A DNA stretch of 64,000 nt, from NCBI GenBank assembly GCA_965224225.1, contig CBDCZF010000029.1, positions 372,001 through 436,000 on the forward strand. Direction: 5' to 3'. The notes below the pieces were generated by a model. That model had not been told where the DNA came from, made no database searches, and saw nothing but the letters and a program-made list of their open reading frames with translations. A program made the position numbers and the translations under genes. Shown here in pieces: positions 35,841 through 44,903 of the stretch (its first letter is position 1; every line of letters begins with the position of its first letter). Source of the DNA: CAJQQK01 sp965224225. GTDB taxonomy: Bacteria; Pseudomonadota; Alphaproteobacteria; Rhizobiales; Hyphomicrobiaceae.

Positions 35841-36022
35841 CCAATCTGTTGCCACTGCCGCCTATCCGCGCATGCTCAAGAATCCGTGAAGTTGCCGGTT
35901 GGTCGCCGATTGCGGCTGCAATCGGCCACACTGATGCTACAATGTGAAAATCAGTTTCGCAGCCGCTTTGACAGCTATCATGCGGTGATCTAAAGATTTT
36001 TGCAGTTCGCCACGGGATCGCA

Positions 36023-36043
36023 ATGATGAGCTTACAGGGATGA
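36023..36043 (+). promoter_or_regulatory. Duplicated start region making a short leader frame
   Basis: A 14-bp block GATGAGCTTACAGG occurs twice in tandem (36025-36038 and 36039-36052). The first copy gives a six-codon frame from ATG 36023 (MMSLQG) that stops at TGA 36041-36043, overlapping the ATG (36040) of the caspase-family gene. GGGA lies before the leader ATG, while the gene itself has only an abutting AGGG. Coupled translation is likely. Confidence 0.55.
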
Positions 36044-38676
36044 GCTTACAGGCGCGGATACTCGTTCTGCTCGCATCGTTGTTCATTCTGGCGGGAGTCT
36101 CCGGCGCCGGGGCGGCCAAGCGCATCGCGCTGGTCATCGGTAATGCCGATTACAAGCACCTTCCGCCACTGCGCACACCACACGGCGACGCCGACAAGGT
36201 CGCGGAGTTGTTACGCGCAGCGAATTTCGAGGTGTTCATCGGCAAGGACCTCGGCAAGCTGGCGCTCGAGAAATCGATCCGCCAATTCCTGGGCGCGATG
36301 GAAAAAGACGGCGTCAGCCTGCTCTATTATTCAGGCCACGCCGTGCAGGTTGCCGGCCACAATCACATCATACCGGTCAGCGCACGCGTCGAGTCGACTT
36401 ACGACCTCGACGTCGAGACCATGAACCTGTCGCATATCCTGAAGTACATGCGCGAGAACAGCCGGGTCCGTCTGGTCTTTCTCGACGCCTGCCGGGACAA
36501 TCCGTTCAAATCCAAGAACCTGTTTCAATCGGCGCCGCTGTCGCGTTCGGCCAACTCTTCCGGTGACGGCCTGGCTGCAATCAGTGGCGGTGCCGGCACG
36601 CTGATCGCGTTTTCGACGGAACCGGGCGCAATCGCACTCGACGGCAAGGGAGGTTTGAGCCCCTTTACGCGCGCCTTCGTCTCTCATGCCAGGGCGCCGG
36701 CAATCGACATCCGCCGGGTTCTGAGCCGTGTCCGGCGTGATGTCCTGGCGTCGACCGCGGGCCAGCAGATCCCGTGGGAAAACTCGTCGTTGATCGACGA
36801 CTTCTTCTTGTTCGCCCCCAAACCGGCGCCGATCGTCGAGCCAATCCACAAAGTGACGGTGACCGCAGGCCGGGAGATGGTCGATGTCGGCCTGCCCGAG
36901 CCGGTGACGTCCGATGGCGGCAAGCCGCGAGTCGTCTTTGACAAATTACCGGATGCGGGCAGCCTTTATGCCGGAGATGAGCCCGTCAAGGTTGGTGAAC
37001 AGTATCAACTCGCGGCTGTGCGCGGACTGCGCTACGCGCCTGGCAATGCAGCAGCCGGCGGCGTCCATCTCGCGCCCTACCGGGTTGTCGACGCCTGGGG
37101 CAATTCGGCCTCCGGCGCAATCGTGTTCGCCATCTCGCAAACGGGCGATGCGCCACGAGCTGTCACCCCTGCCGCCAAACCAGCACAGCGCAGCATCCTG
37201 TCTGATGCGTTGGTGACGGCGCTGCGTGACAAAGCCGACAAACTGCCGCCGATTTTTGCAGGCGTCGGTGCACAGCCGCTGCAGCTCACGGTGCCTGACG
37301 ACGCGGCGAAAGCCTGCCACCACTGCCTCAAACTCGCCGCGGCCCCGTCGGCCGGCCAGTTACAGCTTAGCGACCGCACGCTCAGCATCGGCGACCGGAT
37401 CGACATCGGTGCGCTATCACAGCTGGCCTACGGCGTTTCGGTCGCGCCGAAGGAAAAGCAATCGATCGAATTGCACGTGCTCGACAGGCTTGGCGAGGAA
37501 CTCGGCACGGTCAAGCTGTCGACCGACGTCAAATTGCACCCATGCGATCTGGCAGCCGGCGAACCGCTTGATCTGCAAGGTGTCGGCGACGGCGTGCTGG
37601 CCAACGAGATCCAGCCCGGCACGGCCCGGGCGATCTGCCTCGCTGCCAGCGCCGATCACCCGGCAGTGCCGCGCTTCATCTTCCAGTACGCGCGCGCCGA
37701 ATACGCCGCCGGCAATGCCGACAAGGCGCGCCAGCTCTTCGAATTGGCCGCCAAGCAAGGCCATATCCGCGCCTATCACAAGCTCGGCAAGATGTATGAA
37801 TATGGCGCCGGCGTCGACGTCGACCTATCGCTTGCAGCGGCTTACTTCGAAAAGGCCGCCGTCAAGGGTGACCCTTACGGTCTGCATTCGCTCGGCAAGC
37901 TGATGTTCTATGGCCGCGGCGTCAAGGTCGACCGCGAAGAAGGCCTTGCCAAGATGTTGCAGGCCGCCGAAATGGGCCACACGTTCGCCATGAACGAGCT
38001 TGGCGCCATCTTCCGGCGTGGCGACAACGTCAAGAAGAACGCCAACCGGGCGGTCACCTACTTCAGCGCATCCACGCTGCGCAACGACATCTACGGCTTC
38101 AACAATCTCGCTCTCGTGTTCCTCAACGGTGACGGCGTGCCGAAAGATTACGAGAAAGCACTGACGCTCTTCGTGCGCGCTCATCGCGGCGGCCACCCAC
38201 GAGCCGCCAACAACATCGGGCGCATGTATTACAACGGCTGGGGCACTGAAAAGAACATCGGCCTCGCCGCCTCCTGGTACGAGATCGCTGCTTGGCGCGG
38301 CAGCGGCCATGCCGCAAACAACCGGGCCTGGATCGCCTACAAGGGCGAGGCCGGCCCGCCGGACAGGGCAGCCGCGGCCCTTTATTATGGCCTGGCCGTC
38401 GTGCTCGATCAGCACGGTTCCGCTGAAATCGCGCGCCGTGCCTATTCCGAGATCTCGGGCCCTGAAAAGCTTCGCGCCATCCAGCAGTTCCTGAAAAGCG
38501 AAGGCGCCTACAGTGGCGCAATCGACGGACAAATCGGACCAATGACACTCAGCGGACTGGCCAAGATCAACCAGCCCGCGAGCCAGCTCGCCCGAAGCGG
38601 CGACATCGATGGCGCACTGATCAGCCTGGCACGACAGAAATGGCTCAAGGGACGGCCGCGATTTGACCTGCTGTGA
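36040..38676 (+). CDS. Secreted caspase-family protein with Sel1 repeats
   Basis: The 878-residue protein has a signal peptide (ILVLLASLFILAGVSGAGAA). A caspase/C14 domain (about 27-265) follows with a complete dyad: His100 in LLYYSGHAVQ and Cys151 in LVFLDACRDNPF. A linker domain of about 270-540 is not recognised. Residues about 555-780 carry at least five Sel1-type repeats (HKLGKMYEYGAGVDVDLSLA, NNIGRMYYNGWGTEKNIGLA and others). The end (LKSEGAYSGAIDGQIGPMTL) is a peptidoglycan-binding-like segment. Bacterial caspase-Sel1 proteins are widespread in Hyphomicrobiales; their substrates are unknown. A gene for another secreted protein with a similar C-terminal segment overlaps or follows closely. 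Confidence 0.9.
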   Translation: MSLQARILVLLASLFILAGVSGAGAAKRIALVIGNADYKHLPPLRTPHGDADKVAELLRAANFEVFIGKDLGKLALEKSIRQFLGAMEKDGVSLLYYSGHAVQVAGHNHIIPVSARVESTYDLDVETMNLSHILKYMRENSRVRLVFLDACRDNPFKSKNLFQSAPLSRSANSSGDGLAAISGGAGTLIAFSTEPGAIALDGKGGLSPFTRAFVSHARAPAIDIRRVLSRVRRDVLASTAGQQIPWENSSLIDDFFLFAPKPAPIVEPIHKVTVTAGREMVDVGLPEPVTSDGGKPRVVFDKLPDAGSLYAGDEPVKVGEQYQLAAVRGLRYAPGNAAAGGVHLAPYRVVDAWGNSASGAIVFAISQTGDAPRAVTPAAKPAQRSILSDALVTALRDKADKLPPIFAGVGAQPLQLTVPDDAAKACHHCLKLAAAPSAGQLQLSDRTLSIGDRIDIGALSQLAYGVSVAPKEKQSIELHVLDRLGEELGTVKLSTDVKLHPCDLAAGEPLDLQGVGDGVLANEIQPGTARAICLAASADHPAVPRFIFQYARAEYAAGNADKARQLFELAAKQGHIRAYHKLGKMYEYGAGVDVDLSLAAAYFEKAAVKGDPYGLHSLGKLMFYGRGVKVDREEGLAKMLQAAEMGHTFAMNELGAIFRRGDNVKKNANRAVTYFSASTLRNDIYGFNNLALVFLNGDGVPKDYEKALTLFVRAHRGGHPRAANNIGRMYYNGWGTEKNIGLAASWYEIAAWRGSGHAANNRAWIAYKGEAGPPDRAAAALYYGLAVVLDQHGSAEIARRAYSEISGPEKLRAIQQFLKSEGAYSGAIDGQIGPMTLSGLAKINQPASQLARSGDIDGALISLARQKWLKGRPRFDLL

Positions 38677-38780
38677 ATATGATGATCGACTGGCAGCAGT
38701 TTATTGCCGCATTGCACCGGTATTGCCGGATAACTGGTGGCGCGTTTGCCGAAACGGTGCTCGACTGGAGGACTGGAAAA

Positions 38781-39632
38781 ATGGTGACGTTTGAAAAACG
38801 ATTATTCTGCACCACGGTCGTGATGGGCCTGGTGACGACAAGTGCGGCGTGGGCCGGAAACGTCGCGAACGTGCCTCCGCAAGTCGCGACAAAGCCATTA
38901 ATGCAGCTCGCCCAAAGCGGCCCCGTCAATCCCGATGATCGGTTCTGGCGAACAATCAAGGACTCATCGCTGCCCGACCTTTTCGAAATGTTCATCAAGC
39001 GTTATCCCGACAGTCCACATCGCGCGAATGCCGAGCAGCGCCTTGCAGCACTGCGCGGTACGTCAAATCAGGCATCGGCCGAAGAGCAGGCCAAGACGAT
39101 GCTGCAGCCGGCCAAGCCGGCCCCGCCAGCACCGGCACGCTCGACCCAACCGGCAACGAGCCCGACGGTCACGGCCTCGATCCCGAGAGCCCGGCCGCCC
39201 GTGGCAGCCTTCCCGACACGCGGCGAGATCATGGTCATTCAGGCCGAACTCATGCGCGTCGGCTGCCTGCCCGGTCAGATCGACGGTGTCTGGGGACCGC
39301 AAACGCAGGGCGCTGCCAACCAGTTCGTGCGGTTTGCCGGACTGCAGAGCCAGCTTGCCGTCGCCGGCCCGGCGCTGCTGGGTGCGCTGCGCAAGGCGCC
39401 TGGTCAGGTCTGTCGGTCCAACCCTGCGCCAGTGCCGGCTGCCGTGCGCCCGCCTCCGGCACCAGCCGCGACTGCCCAGTCCGCTGCAAAGCCTGAGCCC
39501 ACGGCCACTCGGCCCGCAAGGCAGACCCGGCGTGCCAATTCGTCCGAAGACGAAAGGGGCAATTGGGCCGAGAGCTTTATTAACAGTCAGTCCGGGCTTG
39601 GTGGTGATGGTGGTGGTGGCGGCAGCTGGTAA
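38781..39632 (+). CDS. Secreted protein with a peptidoglycan-binding-like domain
   Basis: The 283-residue product has a signal peptide (MVTFEKRLFCTTVVMGLVTT, ending AWAGN). A short helical block follows (DDRFWRTIKDSSLPDLFEMF and YPDSPHRANAEQRLAAL), a motif that often sits beside caspase domains in this group. A Pro/Ala-rich linker comes next, then a PG_binding_1-like segment (IQAELMRVGCLPGQIDGVWG) and a low-complexity Gly end. The ATG at 38781 has GGAGG nine bases upstream; a longer frame from 38673 overlaps the caspase-gene stop. The tail segment matches the idea seen at the end of the upstream caspase-family protein, so the two probably work together in the periplasm. Function unknown. Confidence 0.8.
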   Translation: MVTFEKRLFCTTVVMGLVTTSAAWAGNVANVPPQVATKPLMQLAQSGPVNPDDRFWRTIKDSSLPDLFEMFIKRYPDSPHRANAEQRLAALRGTSNQASAEEQAKTMLQPAKPAPPAPARSTQPATSPTVTASIPRARPPVAAFPTRGEIMVIQAELMRVGCLPGQIDGVWGPQTQGAANQFVRFAGLQSQLAVAGPALLGALRKAPGQVCRSNPAPVPAAVRPPPAPAATAQSAAKPEPTATRPARQTRRANSSEDERGNWAESFINSQSGLGGDGGGGGSW

Positions 39633-39648
39633 GCAGCAAGCACGCCAT

Positions 39649-40539
39649 TTATTTCCCGGCCTCTTTGCCCGTAGCCCAACCCAACCGCTTGACCGCGGTT
39701 GCAACTGGCCCGTCGCCACGCGAACGTTGTGCGACCTCAAATACCGGCTCGACGATGGTCGACATCGTCGTGCCGTTCGCGTGAATAATGTGGGTCGCAT
39801 CGATCATTATGCCGACATGGCGCGGCCAATAGACGAGGTCTCCACGGCACAGGCCGGTGAGTTCGCCGTCGAAGTCGATGTCGCCGGGTAATTCGGCAAG
39901 CTGCATATCGGTATCGCGCGGACAGACGATACCCGCCCGTGTGAGGGCAAGCTGCACGAGCCCGGAACAATCGATGCCGCGCACCGACTTGCCACCCCAT
40001 AGGTAGGGCGTGCCCAGAAACAGATGCGCTGTCCCAACGTAGTCGGGTTCGCTGGTACCAACCGGTTCGGCATGGCGAGTGCCGATAAAGCCACCACCTT
40101 TCAGCTCGATGAAGTCGCCCCGCTCGGCGACAGCGGCCACCGATGAGCCAAACAGTACGGTGCACGTGGGCCGTGAACGAGCGGTCGGCTCGGCGTAGGC
40201 AAACGTGGCAAGGGCCTTGACGCGATGCGTCGGACGCGCCGGCGCTCCTTCGGCGAGCGTATCGGCGGGGAGATAGCCGACGTATCCATCGCCAGCCAAT
40301 TGGCACCAGGCCCAGCCATCGGCGATGTCGAACACGTCGACCGCTTCGCCGGCCAGCGCTTCGGTATCGAGATCGCACTCTTCCTTCGGCTCCGGGCGAA
40401 CCGGCGCGATTGTCTCTATCACATGATATGGCACGCCATCGACGTACCGCTTTGCCGTGACACGCCCCTCGAGCCCGCGCGCGGCAAGATCCTTTCGATA
40501 GGCATAGCGGCGCCGGTCCAGCGGTGCTTCATCGCTCAT
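39649..40539 (-). CDS. NlpC/P60 peptidoglycan endopeptidase with SH3 domains
   Basis: The 296-residue protein has two SH3-like segments (about 40-160, including VDVFDIADGWAWCQLAGDGY and GGGFIGTRHAEPVG) and a C-terminal NlpC/P60 domain. The catalytic Cys is in RGIDCSGLVQLAL and the His in YWPRHVGIMIDATHIIHANG. Family members cleave gamma-D-Glu to diamino-acid bonds in muropeptides. No signal peptide is visible, which fits a cytoplasmic muropeptide-recycling role. It lies 138 bases downstream of leucyl aminopeptidase on the same strand, a conserved pair in alphaproteobacteria consistent with peptide recycling. Confidence 0.9.
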   Translation of the reverse strand: MSDEAPLDRRRYAYRKDLAARGLEGRVTAKRYVDGVPYHVIETIAPVRPEPKEECDLDTEALAGEAVDVFDIADGWAWCQLAGDGYVGYLPADTLAEGAPARPTHRVKALATFAYAEPTARSRPTCTVLFGSSVAAVAERGDFIELKGGGFIGTRHAEPVGTSEPDYVGTAHLFLGTPYLWGGKSVRGIDCSGLVQLALTRAGIVCPRDTDMQLAELPGDIDFDGELTGLCRGDLVYWPRHVGIMIDATHIIHANGTTMSTIVEPVFEVAQRSRGDGPVATAVKRLGWATGKEAGK

Positions 40540-40564
40540 GGTTCAGTTCCAAGCAACCGGGTTT

Positions 40565-40689
40565 CAAAAGGGCCAACGCCCTTTTGCAGGATTGTTAAGG
40601 ACAGCGTTCTTTACGTATCGCCGCTCAGCGGCGATTCATGAGGGAGCTTCGCCCCCTCAAACTCCCCGACCAGGGACTTATGCCCCTGG
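40565..40689. repeat. Cluster of four extragenic hairpins
   Basis: Four stems follow each other: CAAAAGGG/CCCTTTTG (40565-40586), ATCGCCGCT/AGCGGCGAT (40617-40635), TGAGGG/CCCTCA (40639-40659) and CCAGGG/CCCTGG (40670-40689, covering the aminopeptidase stop). They resemble the 34819-34885 cluster, including shared ATCGCC...GGCGAT and AAAGGG...CCCTTT pieces. Confidence 0.75.
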
Positions 40690-42114
40690 ACCCTTGGCGG
40701 CGAACTTGGTGATCACGTCGAGCATGGTGCGCGCCACATGCGGCTCGCCGCCCTTCGGGCCCAGCGGCCTTGCGGCCTGGCGCCAGCCGTAGATGTCGAA
40801 GTGCGCGTAATGGCGCGCCTGCTTCACGAAGCGTTTCAGGAAGAGTGCAGCGGTAACCGCACCAGCGAAAGGCCCGTCCGAGACATTGTTGAAATCCGCG
40901 TTGGGGCTGTCGAGCATGGCGTTATAGCCAGCCCAGAACGGCATGCGCCAAACCGGATCACCGACGGCGAGACCGGCCGACAGGATCGCGGCCGCCAGAT
41001 CATCGTCGTCGACAAAGCAAGGCGGCAGGTCCGGGCCAAGCGCCACGCGGGCAGCTCCCGTCAGCGTCGCAAATGTCATCATCAGGCCCGGCTCGTCCTC
41101 GTCGCCAAGGGCCAGCGCATCGGCCAGCACGAGGCGGCCTTCGGCATCCGTGTTGCCGATCTCCACCGTATGACCAGCGCGTGATTTGATGATGTCACCG
41201 GGCCTGAAGGCGTTGCCCGCCACACTGTTCTCGACGGCCGGGATCAGCAGGCGCAGGCGGACGTCGACCTCGAGCCCCATGATCATGTCGGCCAGCGACA
41301 GCGCAGCTGCAGCTCCGCCCATGTCCTTCTTCATGAGCAGCATGGCGCTCGCCGGCTTCAGATCGAGGCCACCGGTATCGAAGCACACACCCTTGCCGAT
41401 CACCGTCACCCGCGGTGCATCTGCGCGTCCCCATGTGACATCGATCAGGCGCGGCGCCCGCGCACTCGCACGCCCGACCGCATGGATCAGCGGAAAGTTT
41501 TGTTCCAGCAGGGCATCACCCGCCGTCACATCGCAGACTGCACCGTGCGCATCGGCGACCAGACGGGCCGCGCCTTCCAATTCATCGGGCCCCATGGCGT
41601 TCGACGGCGTGTTGATCATCTCGCGCCCAAGCCAGACGGAGCGCACGATCTGGCGGACGCGGCGCCTGTCAGCGGCATCGTTGAGGACGAGCCTGGCGCG
41701 CTCTGTCTTGCTGCCGGTTTTATGCGCGCTGAAACGATAGGCACCGAGCCCCCAGGCGATGCCGGCGAGTTGGCGATCCGTCCAGCCGCTGGCGAGACGA
41801 TAGTTGCCGTGAGGCAGGTGTTTCACGAGATCACCAAGCAGCAGATCGGCCGGACCGCAGGGCTCACCGGCTTCTTTCGCGCCGAGACCAAAGAGGATGG
41901 CGGCGATGGCGCCATCGTCACCCGGCACCAGTACCCGCGATTTGGCCTTGCCCGCGAAGCCGTTGGCTTCGATCCACTGCCTTTGGGCCGGCGTCAGATC
42001 CAGCGCCGCTAACGCATCATCACCGGAGACGGCATGAATCGGAATGGCGGAAGTTGCAGGCGCATCGTCAGGTGCGAAGGCAGCCCCGATATCGGGCAGC
42101 GTCAGCTGGCTCAT
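40678..42114 (-). CDS. Leucyl aminopeptidase (M17)
   Basis: The 478-residue cytoplasmic enzyme removes N-terminal residues from peptides with two metal ions. The M17 signature NTDAEGRLVLADALALGD is present, and the other metal ligands lie in VIGKGVCFDTGGLDLKPASA and MLLMKKDMGG. PepA family length is 480-500. The ATG at 42114 has GGAGAA just upstream and starts before a normal N-terminal domain; a longer frame to 42576 reads through the promoter region and is rejected. It precedes the NlpC/P60 gene on the same strand. PepA or PepB naming cannot be decided by eye. Confidence 0.93.
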   Translation of the reverse strand: MSQLTLPDIGAAFAPDDAPATSAIPIHAVSGDDALAALDLTPAQRQWIEANGFAGKAKSRVLVPGDDGAIAAILFGLGAKEAGEPCGPADLLLGDLVKHLPHGNYRLASGWTDRQLAGIAWGLGAYRFSAHKTGSKTERARLVLNDAADRRRVRQIVRSVWLGREMINTPSNAMGPDELEGAARLVADAHGAVCDVTAGDALLEQNFPLIHAVGRASARAPRLIDVTWGRADAPRVTVIGKGVCFDTGGLDLKPASAMLLMKKDMGGAAAALSLADMIMGLEVDVRLRLLIPAVENSVAGNAFRPGDIIKSRAGHTVEIGNTDAEGRLVLADALALGDEDEPGLMMTFATLTGAARVALGPDLPPCFVDDDDLAAAILSAGLAVGDPVWRMPFWAGYNAMLDSPNADFNNVSDGPFAGAVTAALFLKRFVKQARHYAHFDIYGWRQAARPLGPKGGEPHVARTMLDVITKFAAKGPGA

Positions 42115-42237
42115 CGTTCTCCATGTCCCGGTTAAAGAGCATGAAAAAGCTCGTGCCCTTAAGACTTTGTTGATGAGTGTATCAGACAGTGACAACCGGC
42201 AATAGGTAAGTATGCGTTCGCTCAAAGGGAAATTATC

Positions 42238-43050
42238 ATGACCATCGCTGAACGCAGCGAAGCCTACAACGGCCGTTCCGCAACTCGTCTTCTCGGCATT
42301 GCCGTGCTCGGGCTGACGCTCGGCGCCTGTTCGCAAACACCCGAATTGGCCAGCGGTGATCAAAAGCTTGCCCTGGCCGGTGCGACGAAGGAAGATCGCG
42401 CCAACATGAGCACCAGCGATCGCAGTGATCTCACCAAAGCGATCAACTACTGGGGCCGGGCTTTTGCAACCAAGCCGACGGACAAGAAGGCAGCCCTCAA
42501 CTACGCCAAGAACCTGAAGGCAGCCGGCCAGCACAAGCAGGCGCTGCTCGTACTTCAACAGGCTTCCGTGCTGCACGGCAATGATCGTGAACTCGCTTCC
42601 GAGTATGGCCGCCTTGCGCTTGGCGCCGGTCAGATCGAGCTTTCCAACAAGCTGCTCGCCATCGCCGATGATGCGTCACAGCCCGATTGGCGGATCGTTT
42701 CCGCTCGCGGTGCGGCCCTTGCCAAACTTGGCAAGTATGGCGAGGCGGTGAAGATGTTCGAGCGAGCCAACAAGCTGGCGCCCTCCAACCCTTCCGTGCT
42801 CAACAACCTGGCGATGGCGGAGGCCGGCAACGGCAATCTGAAGCGAGCCGAGTCGCTCTTGCGCCGGGCATCATACAGCCCCATGGCCCGCGCAAAGGTG
42901 TCCAAGAACCTGGCTCTCGTGCTGCGCCTGCAGGGACGCAAGGCGGAAGCCGAGGTCATCGAAAAGGGTGGCGGCCACGATCTGCGCCCGATGCTGCCGC
43001 CAGCCAAGCCGGCAGGCTCGAACAAGGTTGCCCAATCACCAAGGGCCTGA
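42238..43050 (+). CDS. TPR lipoprotein, TadD-like
   Basis: The 270-residue precursor has a lipoprotein signal with lipobox LGAC, Cys31 (LGIAVLGLTLGACSQTPELA). It then has TPR helices (about 65-230), including KQALLVLQQASVLHGNDREL and KYGEAVKMFERANKLAPSNP. This matches TadD, the outer-membrane lipoprotein that helps assemble the Flp/Tad pilus secretin. No rcpA, cpaF or flp genes are in the window; a TadG-like gene lies 8 kb away. The identity is therefore TadD-like rather than proven. It is divergent from leucyl aminopeptidase. Confidence 0.78.
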   Translation: MTIAERSEAYNGRSATRLLGIAVLGLTLGACSQTPELASGDQKLALAGATKEDRANMSTSDRSDLTKAINYWGRAFATKPTDKKAALNYAKNLKAAGQHKQALLVLQQASVLHGNDRELASEYGRLALGAGQIELSNKLLAIADDASQPDWRIVSARGAALAKLGKYGEAVKMFERANKLAPSNPSVLNNLAMAEAGNGNLKRAESLLRRASYSPMARAKVSKNLALVLRLQGRKAEAEVIEKGGGHDLRPMLPPAKPAGSNKVAQSPRA

Positions 43051-43073
43051 CCTGACCAGGGACCGTGCTCACG

Positions 43074-44903
43074 CTATCCTTCGAGTTCCTCTCTGAGCAT
43101 CTCGAGTTCGAGCCAGCGGTCTTCGGCAGCGCGCTTTTCCTCCTCGAGTTCGCCAAGGCGGCTGGTCGTCGAAGCAAACAGATCCGGATCCCGATTGTAA
43201 AGATCCGGATCGTTAAGTTGTGCCGATAGCTTGCCGATTTCATCTTCAAGTTCGCCAATGCGATCGGGCAGCGTTGCGAGCGCATGCTTGTCTTTGAAGG
43301 ACATCTTTCGTCCTTGCCGCTCCGCCGCCTTTGGGCGTTCATTCTGTTTGGCCGGCTGGTCCCGGCCAGTGCGCTGCACCTTGCTGACGGGAACAACTGA
43401 CCGAGACGCGGTATCATCCCGGCGCTGTGCAATCATGTCCGAATATCCCCCGGCATACTCCCGCCAGCGGTCCGAGCTATCGCGCGCGATCACGCTGGTT
43501 GCCGTCCGATCGAGAAAGTCGCGGTCGTGACTGACCAGCAGAACAGTGCCCGGATAATCGCTGACCAGTTCCTGCAAAAGATCGAGGGTTTCGAGATCGA
43601 GATCGTTGGTCGGCTCATCGAGCACCAGGACATTCGACGGTCGACTGAAGGCGCGGGCCAGCATGAGCCGCGCCCGTTCGCCACCCGAAAGCGCGCCAAC
43701 CGGCGAGCGCATTTGCTCGGGAGCAAACAGGAAATCCTTCAGGTAGCTTGCTACATGACGCGCGCGGCCGTTGACGGTGACGCTGTCACCGCGGCCACCG
43801 GTGAGTGTATCGGCGAGGCTCGTCGCCGGGTCGAGCGATAGGCGCGATTGTTCGAGGGTGGCGATTTCGAGGTTGGTGCCGTGGCGCACGCTGCCGCTGT
43901 CCGGCTCCAGTTCTCCCGTCAGGACATTGAGCATCGTCGTCTTGCCCGAGCCGTTCGGCCCGGCAATGGCAACACGATCGCCCCGCGTGATGCGGACCGA
44001 GAAGTCATTCAGTAGTTCATGACCGCCAAATGCCTTGCATACGCTTTTGGCTTCGATGACGAGCTTGCCTGTCACGCCGCCGGTACTGACTTCCATGCGC
44101 ACGTTGCCCGTGACGCCGCGCGTCTCCTGGCGCTGTTTGCGCAATTCGGCCAGCTCGGCAACGCGCCTGACATTGCGCTTGCGTCTCGCCGTCACACCGC
44201 CGTGCAGCCACTTTTCCTCGCGCACAATCTTGCGGTCGAGCTTGTGGCGTTCGGCCTCTTCTTTCTCGAAGATCTCGTCGCGCCAGGCCTCGAAGGCGGC
44301 AAAGCCCTGGGCGAGTTCGCGCGAGCGGCCGCGATCAAGCCACACGGTTTGGTTTGTGAGCGCGCTGAGAAAAGCGCGGTCGTGGCTGATCATGACGAAT
44401 GCTGCGCCGAGCTGTTTCAACTCGCGCTCGAGCCATTCGATAGCCGGCAGATCGAGGTGATTGGTAGGCTCATCAAGCAGGATGACATCGGGCTCCGGCG
44501 CCAGTGCGGCAGCGATTGCAGCGCGGCGCGCCTGCCCGCCTGATATCTGCGCCGGACTTTCGTCACCGCCAAGGCCGAGTTCATGCAGCAGGAGCCGGGC
44601 ACGATAGGCACCATGCTCGTCGTCGAGACCAGACTTTGCAAAATCGAGCACGGTTTCGAACGCGCCGAAATCAGGCTCCTGCGCGAGGTAGGTCACGCGC
44701 GCGCCCGGCTGGCAAAAGCGGGTGCCGCCATCGGCCTCGATGCGACCGGCGGCGATTTTCAGCAAGGTCGATTTGCCCGAACCGTTGCGCCCGACAAGAC
44801 CGATCCTGTCACCGGCGGATATAGTGAGATCGACGCCGTCGAACAGCGCCGTGCCGCCGAAGGTCAAACGGATGTCGGTCAGCGTGAGCAGCGGCGGGGC
44901 CAT
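43074..44903 (-). CDS. ABC-F ATPase, Uup-like
   Basis: The 609-residue soluble protein has two ABC domains. Walker A motifs are GLVGRNGSGKSTLLKIAAGR and IAGPNGSGKTTMLNVLTGE; signatures are ISGGQARRAAIAAAL and LSGGERARLMLARAF. A basic linker (EKWLHGGVTARRKRNVRR) joins them. A C-terminal coiled coil (about 560-609) with KHEEFV-free, Glu/Lys-rich heptads places it with Uup rather than EttA. ABC-F proteins act on the ribosome or on DNA structures and are not transporters. The ATG at 44903 starts at the first domain; the frame to 44939 adds 12 residues without a ribosome site. It converges with the TadD-like gene. Confidence 0.9.
   Translation of the reverse strand: MAPPLLTLTDIRLTFGGTALFDGVDLTISAGDRIGLVGRNGSGKSTLLKIAAGRIEADGGTRFCQPGARVTYLAQEPDFGAFETVLDFAKSGLDDEHGAYRARLLLHELGLGGDESPAQISGGQARRAAIAAALAPEPDVILLDEPTNHLDLPAIEWLERELKQLGAAFVMISHDRAFLSALTNQTVWLDRGRSRELAQGFAAFEAWRDEIFEKEEAERHKLDRKIVREEKWLHGGVTARRKRNVRRVAELAELRKQRQETRGVTGNVRMEVSTGGVTGKLVIEAKSVCKAFGGHELLNDFSVRITRGDRVAIAGPNGSGKTTMLNVLTGELEPDSGSVRHGTNLEIATLEQSRLSLDPATSLADTLTGGRGDSVTVNGRARHVASYLKDFLFAPEQMRSPVGALSGGERARLMLARAFSRPSNVLVLDEPTNDLDLETLDLLQELVSDYPGTVLLVSHDRDFLDRTATSVIARDSSDRWREYAGGYSDMIAQRRDDTASRSVVPVSKVQRTGRDQPAKQNERPKAAERQGRKMSFKDKHALATLPDRIGELEDEIGKLSAQLNDPDLYNRDPDLFASTTSRLGELEEEKRAAEDRWLELEMLREELEG

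Noticed and set aside
36040..42114. An anti-phage defence island built on the caspase-family gene
   Set aside because: The caspase is exported and its neighbours are wall or peptide enzymes. No effector, nuclease, TIR, reverse transcriptase or other defence-associated gene is nearby.
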